Shown here: positions 6,110 through 13,621 of the stretch, in pieces
Position numbering within the stretch: position 1 is the first letter of the stretch
Layout of the letters: every line of letters starts with the position of its first letter
Assembly (NCBI GenBank): GCA_966250375.1
Contig: CBINHE010000067.1
Location: 1-21,926, forward strand
Direction of reading: 5' to 3'
Source: CAMLDH01 sp966250375
Lineage (GTDB): Bacteria; Pseudomonadota; Gammaproteobacteria; Burkholderiales; Burkholderiaceae_D
DNA length: 21,926 bases
The notes under the pieces: generated by a model
Seen by the model: only the letters and a program-made list of their open reading frames with translations
Databases searched by the model: none
Told to the model about the DNA's origin: nothing
Program-made: the position numbers and the translations under genes

Positions 6110-8950
6110 ATGAAACGCATGTTGTTTAATGCCACGCAGCAGGAAGAATTGCGCGTAGCCATCGTTGATGGGCAAAAACTCATTGATATCGATATCGAAA
6201 CCACCGGACGCGAGCAACGCAAGTCCAACATTTACAAAGGTGTTATTACCCGCATCGAGCCTTCGCTTGAAGCCTGCTTCGTCAATTATGGTGAAGAGCG
6301 CCATGGCTTTCTGCCATTCAAGGAAGTCGCCCGCACTTACTTCAAGGAAGGCGTAGATGTCCGCAACGCGTCCATCAAGGATGCGCTGCGCGAAGGCCAG
6401 GAAATCATGGTCCAGGTCGAGAAGGAAGAACGCGGCAATAAAGGCGCTGCGCTGACTTCGTTCATCTCGCTGGCTGGCCGCTACTTGGTCTTGATGCCGA
6501 ACAACCCGCGCGGCGGCGGTGTATCACGCCGTGTCGAAGGCGAAGATCGCCAGGAATTGCGCGAAACCATGGACAAGCTCGATTTGCCAACCGGCATGTC
6601 GGTGATTGCCCGTACTGCTGGAATCGGCCGCAACGTTGACGAGCTGCAATGGGATCTGAATTACCTGATGCAACTGTGGCGAGCGATTGAAGGCGCCGGT
6701 CAGACTTCTTCCGGCGCGTTCCTGATTTATCAGGAATCGTCCTTGGTCATTCGCGCCATCCGTGATTATTTCCAGCCGGATATCGGCGAAATCCTGATCG
6801 ACACCGACGATATTTACGAACAGGCGCAGCAGTTCATGAGCCACGTGATGCCGGACATGGTGCATCGCGTGAAACGCTATCGTGACGACGTACCCCTGTT
6901 CTCGCGTTTCCAGATAGAACACCAGATTGAAACTGCCTACTCGCGTACCGTTCCATTGCCTTCCGGCGGCGCGATCGTAATCGACCATACCGAGGCCTTG
7001 GTGTCGGTCGACGTCAACTCGGCGCGCGCCACACGCGGCAGCGACATCGAAACCACCGCGTTCAATACCAACCTTGAAGCCGCCGAAGAAGTTGCCCGTC
7101 AATTGCGTCTGCGCGATTTGGGTGGCTTGATCGTGATCGACTTCATCGACATGGAAAACGCGAAGAACCAGCGTGAAGTAGAGACCCGTCTGAAGGATGC
7201 ATTGCGGTATGATCGCGCTCGCGTGCAGATGGGCAAGATTTCGCGTTTCGGCTTGATGGAATTGTCGCGCCAACGCCTGCGTCCCTCGCTGTCCGAAGGC
7301 AGCCACGTGACCTGCCCCCGCTGCAACGGCACCGGCCATATCCGCGATACTGAATCGTCCGCATTGCAAGTCCTGCGCATCATCCAGGAAGAAGCGATGA
7401 AAGAAAATTCAGCCGCGATTCATGTCCAGGCACCGGTTGATGTAGCAGCATTCCTGTTGAACGAGAAGCGCGGTGAAATTCTGAAGATTGAAACCCGCCA
7501 CCGCGTGGCAATCATCCTGATTCCGAACAAGCATCTTGAAACGCCTCACTACAAGCTCGAACGCATCAAGCATGACGATCCGCGCCTGGAAGAGAGCCAC
7601 GCCAGCTACGATATGGTGGAAGAAGCCGATACCGATATCAGTTACGGCAAGCGCCAGAAAGAAGAAGTCAAACCGCGGCAGGAAGCCATGGTCAAAGGCA
7701 TTACACCTGATCAACCCGCGCCTATCGTTGAACGCAAGCCAGTCGAGGTAGTGCCAGTGCTGGCCGCTCCGGCCGTTATAGCCCCGGCTGAAGAAGGTTT
7801 CTTCAGCAAAATTTTTGGCTTGTTCCGTAAAAAAGCGGTTGCCCCCATTCCGGCCCCAGTGGTAGTGACTGAGAAGCTGCAGCAGAATCGCGAACGCGGC
7901 GAGCGCAGTGGTAATGGTCGTGGCCAACGCAATCGCGGCCGGGGTAGTCGTGGTCGCGACAAAGGCGAGGAACGTGAAACCGATCGTGCAGAAAATCGCG
8001 AGGAGAGTGTAAAGCAAGCCGCCATCGCAGTAGCGCCAACAGCGCGTCCCCCGCGCCCGCCACGCGAACCACGTGAACCACGCGAAGGGAATGAAGGCCG
8101 TCGCGAGCGTTCGCCACGTCCGCCGCGCGAAGAGCGTAACAAGGAAGCTGTCGCCGAGAAAAAGGTCGAGGAGATATTGCTGAAAGACAGTATCGTAGTG
8201 ACCGCTGGCCCCGTAACATCGCTTGCGCCAGTTGTATTGGCGGCGAATGAAGAATCGCTGCCGGGTGTCAATGTCGCTCCTGGAGAAAATGGTGAACTGG
8301 GCGAAGAGCCGCGTCGCCGTCGCCGCCGTGGAGGCCGTAATCGCAATCGCCGCGACCGCGAGAATGGTGATGTTATCGAGTCCGCCAATGGTTCCGAAGT
8401 GGCTGAACCGATCATTGCAGGAGACGAGTTCCGGCAAGAGGAAATCATCGTAGTAGCCGCGGCTATCGCTCAACCGGTACCGGCTGTAGAAATCGCTGCC
8501 GCACCAGTCAGTGAAGCGGTCATGCCGATAGAAGTCCCAGGGATTAAAACACCTGAAGTCGAACGGATGACGGCTGAGTCTGTAGTAGAAGCAGCCCCTG
8601 CGGTAGTAGCAGTAGCACCGATTCCGGCACAGCGTATTCAACAGGAAATCTCGTTCCAGCCTGAACCCGCTCCAGAGGCAGTGATGCCTGTGGCGGCAGT
8701 TCCAGTGGAAATGCCTGCCGCAGCCGCAATACTCTCTACCTCTGTTGCACCGGCACCGATGCAATTGGACTCGCTACGTGATGTACTTAGCGCCGCCGGT
8801 TTGACACTAGCGTCGACCGATCCGGAAAAACTTCGCGTGGCACAAGAGGCTGCTACGAAAATTGAGCCAGCACAACGGGTACCGCGGGAGCGCAAACCTT
8901 TGCCACCAGCATCGACCGAACCATTGGTCCAAGTTGAAACACGGCATTAA
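6110..8950 (+). CDS. rne: Ribonuclease E
   Basis: A 946-residue endoribonuclease, the core of the RNA degradosome, which processes rRNA and tRNA and starts mRNA decay. The catalytic half (1-500) has the S1 domain (about 35-125), the 5'-sensor and RNase H-like regions, Asp301 (VSVDVNSARATRG) and Asp344 (IVIDFIDM) for Mg2+ binding, and the Zn-link Cys402-P-R-Cys405. Each sits two residues below its E. coli counterpart. The C-terminal half is low-complexity. GFFSKIFGLFRKK (563-575) looks like an amphipathic membrane-binding helix. Then come Arg/Gly- and Pro/Arg/Glu-rich tracts including RRRRRRGGRNRNRRDREN, a likely RNA-binding arm, and Ala/Pro/Val-rich linkers. ATG 6110 (MKRMLFNATQQEELRVAIVD) is the family start and has GGAG upstream; the in-frame extension to 5942 is leader. 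The gene ends at a strong terminator. Very secure. Confidence 0.97.
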   Translation: MKRMLFNATQQEELRVAIVDGQKLIDIDIETTGREQRKSNIYKGVITRIEPSLEACFVNYGEERHGFLPFKEVARTYFKEGVDVRNASIKDALREGQEIMVQVEKEERGNKGAALTSFISLAGRYLVLMPNNPRGGGVSRRVEGEDRQELRETMDKLDLPTGMSVIARTAGIGRNVDELQWDLNYLMQLWRAIEGAGQTSSGAFLIYQESSLVIRAIRDYFQPDIGEILIDTDDIYEQAQQFMSHVMPDMVHRVKRYRDDVPLFSRFQIEHQIETAYSRTVPLPSGGAIVIDHTEALVSVDVNSARATRGSDIETTAFNTNLEAAEEVARQLRLRDLGGLIVIDFIDMENAKNQREVETRLKDALRYDRARVQMGKISRFGLMELSRQRLRPSLSEGSHVTCPRCNGTGHIRDTESSALQVLRIIQEEAMKENSAAIHVQAPVDVAAFLLNEKRGEILKIETRHRVAIILIPNKHLETPHYKLERIKHDDPRLEESHASYDMVEEADTDISYGKRQKEEVKPRQEAMVKGITPDQPAPIVERKPVEVVPVLAAPAVIAPAEEGFFSKIFGLFRKKAVAPIPAPVVVTEKLQQNRERGERSGNGRGQRNRGRGSRGRDKGEERETDRAENREESVKQAAIAVAPTARPPRPPREPREPREGNEGRRERSPRPPREERNKEAVAEKKVEEILLKDSIVVTAGPVTSLAPVVLAANEESLPGVNVAPGENGELGEEPRRRRRRGGRNRNRRDRENGDVIESANGSEVAEPIIAGDEFRQEEIIVVAAAIAQPVPAVEIAAAPVSEAVMPIEVPGIKTPEVERMTAESVVEAAPAVVAVAPIPAQRIQQEISFQPEPAPEAVMPVAAVPVEMPAAAAILSTSVAPAPMQLDSLRDVLSAAGLTLASTDPEKLRVAQEAATKIEPAQRVPRERKPLPPASTEPLVQVETRH

Positions 8951-8993
8951 TCGTGAAATATTTTCCTCGTTGAGATGAGGGAAATTTTCGATG

Positions 8994-9023
8994 AAAAGGA
9001 GAGCGTTGCGCTCTCCTTTTTTT
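8994..9023 (+). terminator. Intrinsic terminator of rne
   Basis: AAAA, then GGAGAGCG (8998-9005), a 3-base loop, CGCTCTCC (9009-9016) and seven T. This is a perfect 8-bp G/C-rich stem followed by a U-run, 44 bases after the rne stop codon. The flanking A and T runs make it usable on both strands. Confidence 0.92.
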
Positions 9024-9026
9024 ACA

Positions 9027-9079
9027 TCTAATGCCAATCTGAATCCATAACGTGATTATGGATTCAGATTGGCATTAGA
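9027..9079. repeat. 53-bp near-perfect palindrome between rne and chrA
   Basis: Two perfect 24-bp arms (left arm begins TCTAATGCCAATCTGAATCC) flank a 5-base loop, CGTGA (9051-9055). It starts 4 bases after the rne terminator and ends 14 bases before the chrA start codon. The arms are only moderately GC-rich and no U-run follows, so it is not a standard terminator. It could be a miniature inverted-repeat element, the fused ends of a lost insertion sequence, or an mRNA hairpin limiting chrA expression. The outer 13 bases of the right arm (TTGGCATTAGAGA) recur at 2137-2149. Confidence 0.85.
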
Positions 9080-9093
9080 GAACGGACGTCACA

Positions 9094-10416
9094 ATGCCAA
9101 CCACTTTACAACGCCCTCATGATGTAACGCTATACGAAGCGTTCTGCTATTGGCTCAAGCTCGGTTTTATCAGTTTCGGCGGTCCTGCCGGGCAAATCGC
9201 ATTGATGCATACCGAGCTGGTTGAAAAACGGCGCTGGATCTCGGAACGGCGTTTTCTGCATGCATTGAACTACTGCATGGTGCTGCCGGGTCCGGAAGCG
9301 ACCCAACTTGCAGTCTATATCGGCTGGCTCATGCACCGCACTTGGGGTGGCATTCTTGCAGGCGTCTTGTTCGTGCTGCCATCCATGGTGATCTTGATTG
9401 GATTGTCATGGGTTTATATTGTATTTGGCAATGTACCGATGGTCGCCGGCGTACTGCATGGCATCAAACCTGGAGTGGTCGCCATTGTATTGGCCGCCGC
9501 ATGGCGCATCGGTTCGCGAACGCTTAAAAATGCGTGGCTGATTGCAATCGCCGTGGCTGCATTTCTAGCCATCGCTGTGATCCACCGTCCCTTTCCTTTG
9601 ATCGTACTGACCGCAGCAGTGCTGGGCTTGATCGGCGGCCGCATGATGCCCGACAAATTCAAAATTGGTGGCCAACACGCGGCCGCACAAGTCTCGTATG
9701 GAACGGCGATTATCGACGATGAGACGCCGACGCCGGCGCATGCACGCTTTGCGTGGCGCAAACTGGCCACCGTTTCCATTGTCGGTATCATGTTAGCAAT
9801 CGGCGCCTGTGCCAGTCTTTCCGTAATCTTTGGCGTTGACTCTTCATTTGCACAAATGGGCGTATTTTTTACCAAGGCGGCATTGCTCACATTCGGCGGC
9901 GCCTATGCGGTATTACCTTATGTGTATCAAGGCGCCGTCGATACTTACCGATGGCTGACGCCAACACAAATGATCGACGGCTTGGCACTGGGAGAAACCA
10001 CGCCCGGCCCCTTGATCATGATTGTGACATTCGTCGGTTTTGTGGGTGGCTGGACTAAAGCGGCAACCGCGTTGGCGGGCGTCATCGGTGCTTGCATTGC
10101 AACGTTTTTCACATTCCTGCCGTCGCTCATTTTCATTCTAGCGGGCGGGCCTCTAGTCGAATCAACGCGCGACAATATCAAGCTGACAGCACCGTTGACC
10201 GCGATTTCAGCAGCTGTTGTCGGCGTCATCGTCAGCCTTGCCCTGTTCTTTGCCGAGCATATATTCAATCTTGCGCAACCGATATCGCAATGGGATTTTG
10301 CGGCAATGATGATTACCGCGGCGGCATGCGTCGCATTGTTCCGTTTCAAGATAGGAACCATCAAACTGATTGCCGCATGTGCGTTTGCGGGGCTCGTGGT
10401 ATCGTATTTGCGTTGA
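9094..10416 (+). CDS. chrA: Chromate transporter ChrA, long form
   Basis: A 440-residue inner-membrane protein of the CHR family, which exports chromate from the cytoplasm driven by the membrane potential. The two homologous CHR halves of the long form are visible. The first begins with LGFISFGGPAGQIALMH (23-39) and LPGPEATQLAVYIG (64-77). The second has LTFGGAYAVLPYVYQGA (265-281) and GLALGETTPGPLIM (296-309). A hydrophilic loop near 190-220 separates them, and about ten hydrophobic helices fill the rest. The ribosome-binding site is weak (AACGGA). The 53-bp palindrome lies immediately upstream and would fold in any transcript entering from rne. moaA follows after 42 bases, so the two may be co-transcribed. 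No chrB regulator is present. Some family members are uncharacterised and may move other oxyanions such as sulphate. Confidence 0.92.
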   Translation: MPTTLQRPHDVTLYEAFCYWLKLGFISFGGPAGQIALMHTELVEKRRWISERRFLHALNYCMVLPGPEATQLAVYIGWLMHRTWGGILAGVLFVLPSMVILIGLSWVYIVFGNVPMVAGVLHGIKPGVVAIVLAAAWRIGSRTLKNAWLIAIAVAAFLAIAVIHRPFPLIVLTAAVLGLIGGRMMPDKFKIGGQHAAAQVSYGTAIIDDETPTPAHARFAWRKLATVSIVGIMLAIGACASLSVIFGVDSSFAQMGVFFTKAALLTFGGAYAVLPYVYQGAVDTYRWLTPTQMIDGLALGETTPGPLIMIVTFVGFVGGWTKAATALAGVIGACIATFFTFLPSLIFILAGGPLVESTRDNIKLTAPLTAISAAVVGVIVSLALFFAEHIFNLAQPISQWDFAAMMITAAACVALFRFKIGTIKLIAACAFAGLVVSYLR

Positions 10417-10458
10417 ACCGAATACCGTTTCGGATCGTGCTCATTTTGAAAAGACATC

Positions 10459-11574
10459 ATGGCCGAGAAAGTCATCCCCGTCGCCGATCACCGCACCTTT
10501 CATGCGGTACCGGCGATTCCCTCAGCACTGGAAACTCCCACAGGAAGCATTGCCGATACGCTTGCGCGTCCATTGCACGATTTGCGCATCTCGGTAACAG
10601 ATCGCTGCAATTTTCGCTGCGTGTACTGCATGCCGAAAGATGTTTTCGGCAAGGATTATGCATTCTCGCCGCAAACGTCGCTGCTCTCGTTTGAAGAAAT
10701 CACGCGCATCGCCAAATTATTCGTAGCGCATGGCGTGAAAAAAATCCGCTTGACCGGCGGCGAGCCGCTGCTGCGCAAGAATGTGGAAAAGCTGATCGCG
10801 ATGCTCGCTGCATTAAAGACGCCTGAGGGCCGCGATCTGGATTTGACCTTGACCACCAACGGTTCTTTGCTCGCAAAAAAAGCGCAGTCCTTGAAGGATG
10901 CCGGTCTCAAGCGTGTCACCGTATCGCTCGACTCGCTGGATGACACCACCTTCAAACGCATGAACGATGTCGATTTCCCGGTTGCAGATGTGATGCGAGG
11001 CATCAATGCTGCGCACCAAGCCGGCCTCGGCCCCATCAAGATCAACATGGTCGTCAAAGGCGGCATGAATGATCAGGAAATCGTGCCGATGGCACGCCAC
11101 TTCAAGGGTTCACCATTCACTCTGCGCTTTATCGAATACATGGATGTGGGCACCAGCAACGGCTGGAAAATGGATGAGGTAATTCCATCCGCCGAAGTGG
11201 TCCGGCGCATTGGCGCGCTCATGCCGTTACAGGAAATCGAACCGAATTACAACGGTGAAACGGCTGAGCGCTGGCGCTACACCGACGGCGGCGGCGAAAT
11301 CGGCGTGATTTCCAGCGTCACCCAGGCATTCTGCCAAAGCTGCACGCGCGCCCGCTTGTCGACCGAAGGCAAACTCTTTACCTGCCTGTTCGCAACCAGT
11401 GGACACGACCTGCGCGCATTGGTGCGAGGCGGACGCAGCGATGAAGAAATTTCCACAGCGATCGCGCACCTGTGGCGCGCTCGCGCGGACCGCTATTCGC
11501 AGTTGAGAACTGCGAATACGGAAGGACTTGCACGTGTAATAAAGCGTGTTGAGATGTCGTATATCGGAGGATGA
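10459..11574 (+). CDS. moaA: GTP 3',8-cyclase MoaA (molybdenum cofactor synthesis)
   Basis: A 371-residue radical-SAM enzyme that converts GTP to 3',8-cyclo-7,8-dihydro-GTP, the first step of molybdopterin synthesis (with MoaC). The N-terminal 4Fe-4S cluster ligands are Cys50, Cys54 and Cys57 in DRCNFRCVYCMP. The SAM-binding TGGEPLLR lies at 99-106. The C-terminal substrate-binding cluster ligands are Cys292, Cys295 and Cys309 in FCQSCTRARLSTEGKLFTC. The chain ends in the conserved Gly-Gly needed for activity. The 40-residue leader before LHDLRISVTDRC is somewhat long but usual in this group. mobA starts 4 bases after the stop, and the mobA ribosome-binding site overlaps the last moaA codons, indicating translational coupling. 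moaC, moaD and moaE are not in the window. Confidence 0.96.
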   Translation: MAEKVIPVADHRTFHAVPAIPSALETPTGSIADTLARPLHDLRISVTDRCNFRCVYCMPKDVFGKDYAFSPQTSLLSFEEITRIAKLFVAHGVKKIRLTGGEPLLRKNVEKLIAMLAALKTPEGRDLDLTLTTNGSLLAKKAQSLKDAGLKRVTVSLDSLDDTTFKRMNDVDFPVADVMRGINAAHQAGLGPIKINMVVKGGMNDQEIVPMARHFKGSPFTLRFIEYMDVGTSNGWKMDEVIPSAEVVRRIGALMPLQEIEPNYNGETAERWRYTDGGGEIGVISSVTQAFCQSCTRARLSTEGKLFTCLFATSGHDLRALVRGGRSDEEISTAIAHLWRARADRYSQLRTANTEGLARVIKRVEMSYIGG

Positions 11575-11578
11575 GGAT

Positions 11579-12163
11579 ATGCCGATTACCGGGCTGATCC
11601 TGGCCGGCGGCCGCGGCTCGCGTATGGGCTCGATCGACAAGGGCTTGCAGGCGTTTCGAGGCGAGCCTATGGTACGACACGTGATGCAGCGGCTGGCGCC
11701 GCAAGTGCAGAATCTGATGATCAGCGCGAATCAAAATCTGGGGACGTATGCGTCGTTCGGCGTGCCGGTCTGGCCGGATGCCATGCCGAACTTTGCCGGG
11801 CCGCTGGCAGGCTTGCAGACGGGGCTGATGCGCTGCACGACCCAATATCTCGTCACCGCACCGTGCGACTCGCCGTTTTTACCGGATGATTTTGTTGCGT
11901 GCATGCGCGCTGCGCTGGAAGCGCAGAATGCCGACCTCGCGATCGCGATGACCGGTGCGGGCGCGGAGCAACAGGCGCACCCGGTATTCTGTCTTCTGAA
12001 AACGTCGTTATTGCCTCACCTTACTTCGTACTTGCACAATGGGGGGCGCAAGATGCGGGCTTGGTACGCGCCGTTAAAGACTGCGGAAGTGCATTTCGCG
12101 GATGAGGCAGCATTTTGCAATATCAATACGTTGGAAGAGTTGCGCAAGTTGGAGTTGAATTGA
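11579..12163 (+). CDS. mobA: Molybdenum cofactor guanylyltransferase MobA
   Basis: A 194-residue cytoplasmic nucleotidyltransferase that joins GMP to molybdopterin (Mo-MPT) to give the guanine dinucleotide cofactor used by DMSO-reductase-family enzymes. The N-terminal GTP-binding signature LILAGGRGSRMGSIDKGL (6-23) includes Lys21. FAGPLAGLQTGL and TAPCDSPFLPDD (metal-binding Asp) follow at the usual spacing, and N-I-N-T near the C-terminus is also typical. ATG 11579 is preceded by GGAGGATGAGG; the frame continues upstream to 11546, but that part lies inside moaA. Presence of MobA implies that the cell has at least one MGD-dependent enzyme, such as nitrate or formate dehydrogenase, elsewhere. 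Confidence 0.94.
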   Translation: MPITGLILAGGRGSRMGSIDKGLQAFRGEPMVRHVMQRLAPQVQNLMISANQNLGTYASFGVPVWPDAMPNFAGPLAGLQTGLMRCTTQYLVTAPCDSPFLPDDFVACMRAALEAQNADLAIAMTGAGAEQQAHPVFCLLKTSLLPHLTSYLHNGGRKMRAWYAPLKTAEVHFADEAAFCNINTLEELRKLELN

Positions 12164-12200
12164 ATAACTGCAATTTAGTAGAACGTCGAGATCAATTTGT

Positions 12201-12216
12201 GCGCATCACGATGCGC
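12201..12216 (+). other. Short hairpin between mobA and moeA
   Basis: GCGCAT-CACG-ATGCGC is a perfect 6-bp stem with a 4-base loop in the 122-base mobA-moeA gap. It is followed by CCTCCTTT and not by a U-run, so it is at best a weak terminator. It may separate moaA-mobA from moeA or stabilise the mobA mRNA end. Confidence 0.3.
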
Positions 12217-12285
12217 CCTCCTTTACCCAACTGCTTTATCTGGATGATCTGCTACGCGTTTGCACAAAACCATTAGGCATTCTTT

Positions 12286-13572
12286 ATGAACTCCCCCACT
12301 CTTTCCAGCATCATCAGTTGCTTGTCCGGCTACGATCCCGATGCACTGCCCGTTGCGCAAGCACAAGCAATCATTCGTGAATTCATCACACCGATTCACG
12401 CAGTGGAAAAAGTGGCAATCCGTACCGCACTGGAGCGGGTGCTGGCGGCGGATATCATCTCGCCGATCAACGTGCCTTCACATGACAATTCGGCGATGGA
12501 CGGCTACGCGTTACGCGCGAACGATCTCGGCAAGGATGGTGCTGTCATGCTCAAAGTTGTCGGTGTCGCTTATGCAGGCCGCAGCTATGATGGACTGATT
12601 GGCGCAGGTGAATGCGTGCGCATCATGACCGGTGCAATCATGCCAACCGAGTGCGATACAGTCGTGCCGCAGGAATTTATGCAATCGGCATCCGAAACCG
12701 CAGTCACGATCCCGGCCGGCGTGGTGAAACCGGGCGACAACCGCCGTCTGAAAGGCGAAGATCTGCTGGCCGGAAAACCCGCGCTTACCAAAGGAAAAAT
12801 CGTGCGACCGGCCGACCTCGGACTGCTCGCGTCACTCGGCATTGCGGAAGTGCCGGTGCAGCGCCGATTGCGCGTCGCATTCTTCTCCACCGGCGACGAA
12901 TTGCGCTCGATCGGCGAGCCCTTGGATGCAGGCTGCGTGTATGACAGCAATCGCTATACTGTCTACGGCATGTTGACGCGGCTCGGTTGCGACATCATCG
13001 ACATGGGCGTGATCAAGGACGATCCCGTATTACTGGAAGCGGCGCTCCAGTGCGCTTGCGAAAATGCGGATGTCATCATCACGTCCGGCGGCGTCTCGGT
13101 CGGTGATACGGATTACACCAAACAGATGATGGATGCACTGGGCGACGTGCGCTTCTGGAAAATCGGCATGCGGCCGGGGCGCCCGATGGCCTTTGGAAAA
13201 ATAGCATCCAATGGCAGGATCGCGTACCTGTTCGGCCTGCCCGGCAATCCGGTCGCGGTCATGGTGAGTTTTTATTTCTTTGTGCGCGAGGCATTGCTGC
13301 GCATGATGGGTGCGGATTGTGATCCGCTGCCATTGATGCGCGTGAAGTCCGCATCCGCGATCCGCAAGAAGCCGGGGCGCACCGAATTCCAGCGCGGCAT
13401 TCTGTCAAAAGATGCGGATGGTAATCAATCGGTGCGCATCACTGGCGCACAGGGATCGGGTATTTTGCGCTCGATGTCGGAGGCGAATTGCATGGTGGTT
13501 TTGCAGCACGATCAAAGTGGCGTGAATGCCGGGGATGAGGTAGATGTGGTGGTATTTGAGGGCTTGTACTGA
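12286..13572 (+). CDS. moeA: Molybdopterin molybdenumtransferase MoeA
   Basis: A 428-residue enzyme that inserts molybdate into adenylated molybdopterin with release of AMP. Recognisable blocks are NVPSHDNSAMDGYALR (62-77), FSTGDEL (200-206), the MoCF-like nucleotide-binding TSGGVSVGDTDY (266-277), MRPGRPMAFG (295-304) and GLPGNPVAVMVSF (317-329). The C-terminal beta domain (about 345-428) contains the R-x-E-F-Q-R-G repeat element. Length is normal for the family (about 400-430). The start lies 122 bases after mobA with only a weak AGG upstream, so it may have its own promoter. It is the third cofactor gene here and acts after MoaA and before MobA. It converges with the CoA transferase gene; only 49 bases lie between their stops and I see no clear terminator. 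Confidence 0.96.
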   Translation: MNSPTLSSIISCLSGYDPDALPVAQAQAIIREFITPIHAVEKVAIRTALERVLAADIISPINVPSHDNSAMDGYALRANDLGKDGAVMLKVVGVAYAGRSYDGLIGAGECVRIMTGAIMPTECDTVVPQEFMQSASETAVTIPAGVVKPGDNRRLKGEDLLAGKPALTKGKIVRPADLGLLASLGIAEVPVQRRLRVAFFSTGDELRSIGEPLDAGCVYDSNRYTVYGMLTRLGCDIIDMGVIKDDPVLLEAALQCACENADVIITSGGVSVGDTDYTKQMMDALGDVRFWKIGMRPGRPMAFGKIASNGRIAYLFGLPGNPVAVMVSFYFFVREALLRMMGADCDPLPLMRVKSASAIRKKPGRTEFQRGILSKDADGNQSVRITGAQGSGILRSMSEANCMVVLQHDQSGVNAGDEVDVVVFEGLY

Positions 13573-13621
13573 CTTCCACCACGAGAGAGTGTACGCTTCA
13601 AAACAACCTCGCCATGCATGA

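Noticed and set aside
7409..8764. 451-codon minus-strand frame opposite rne
   Set aside because: Shadow of the low-complexity rne C-terminal half; Cys/Arg/Tyr-rich and not protein-like.
12201..12224. Intrinsic terminator after mobA
   Set aside because: A stem is present but no U-run follows; kept only as a low-confidence hairpin.
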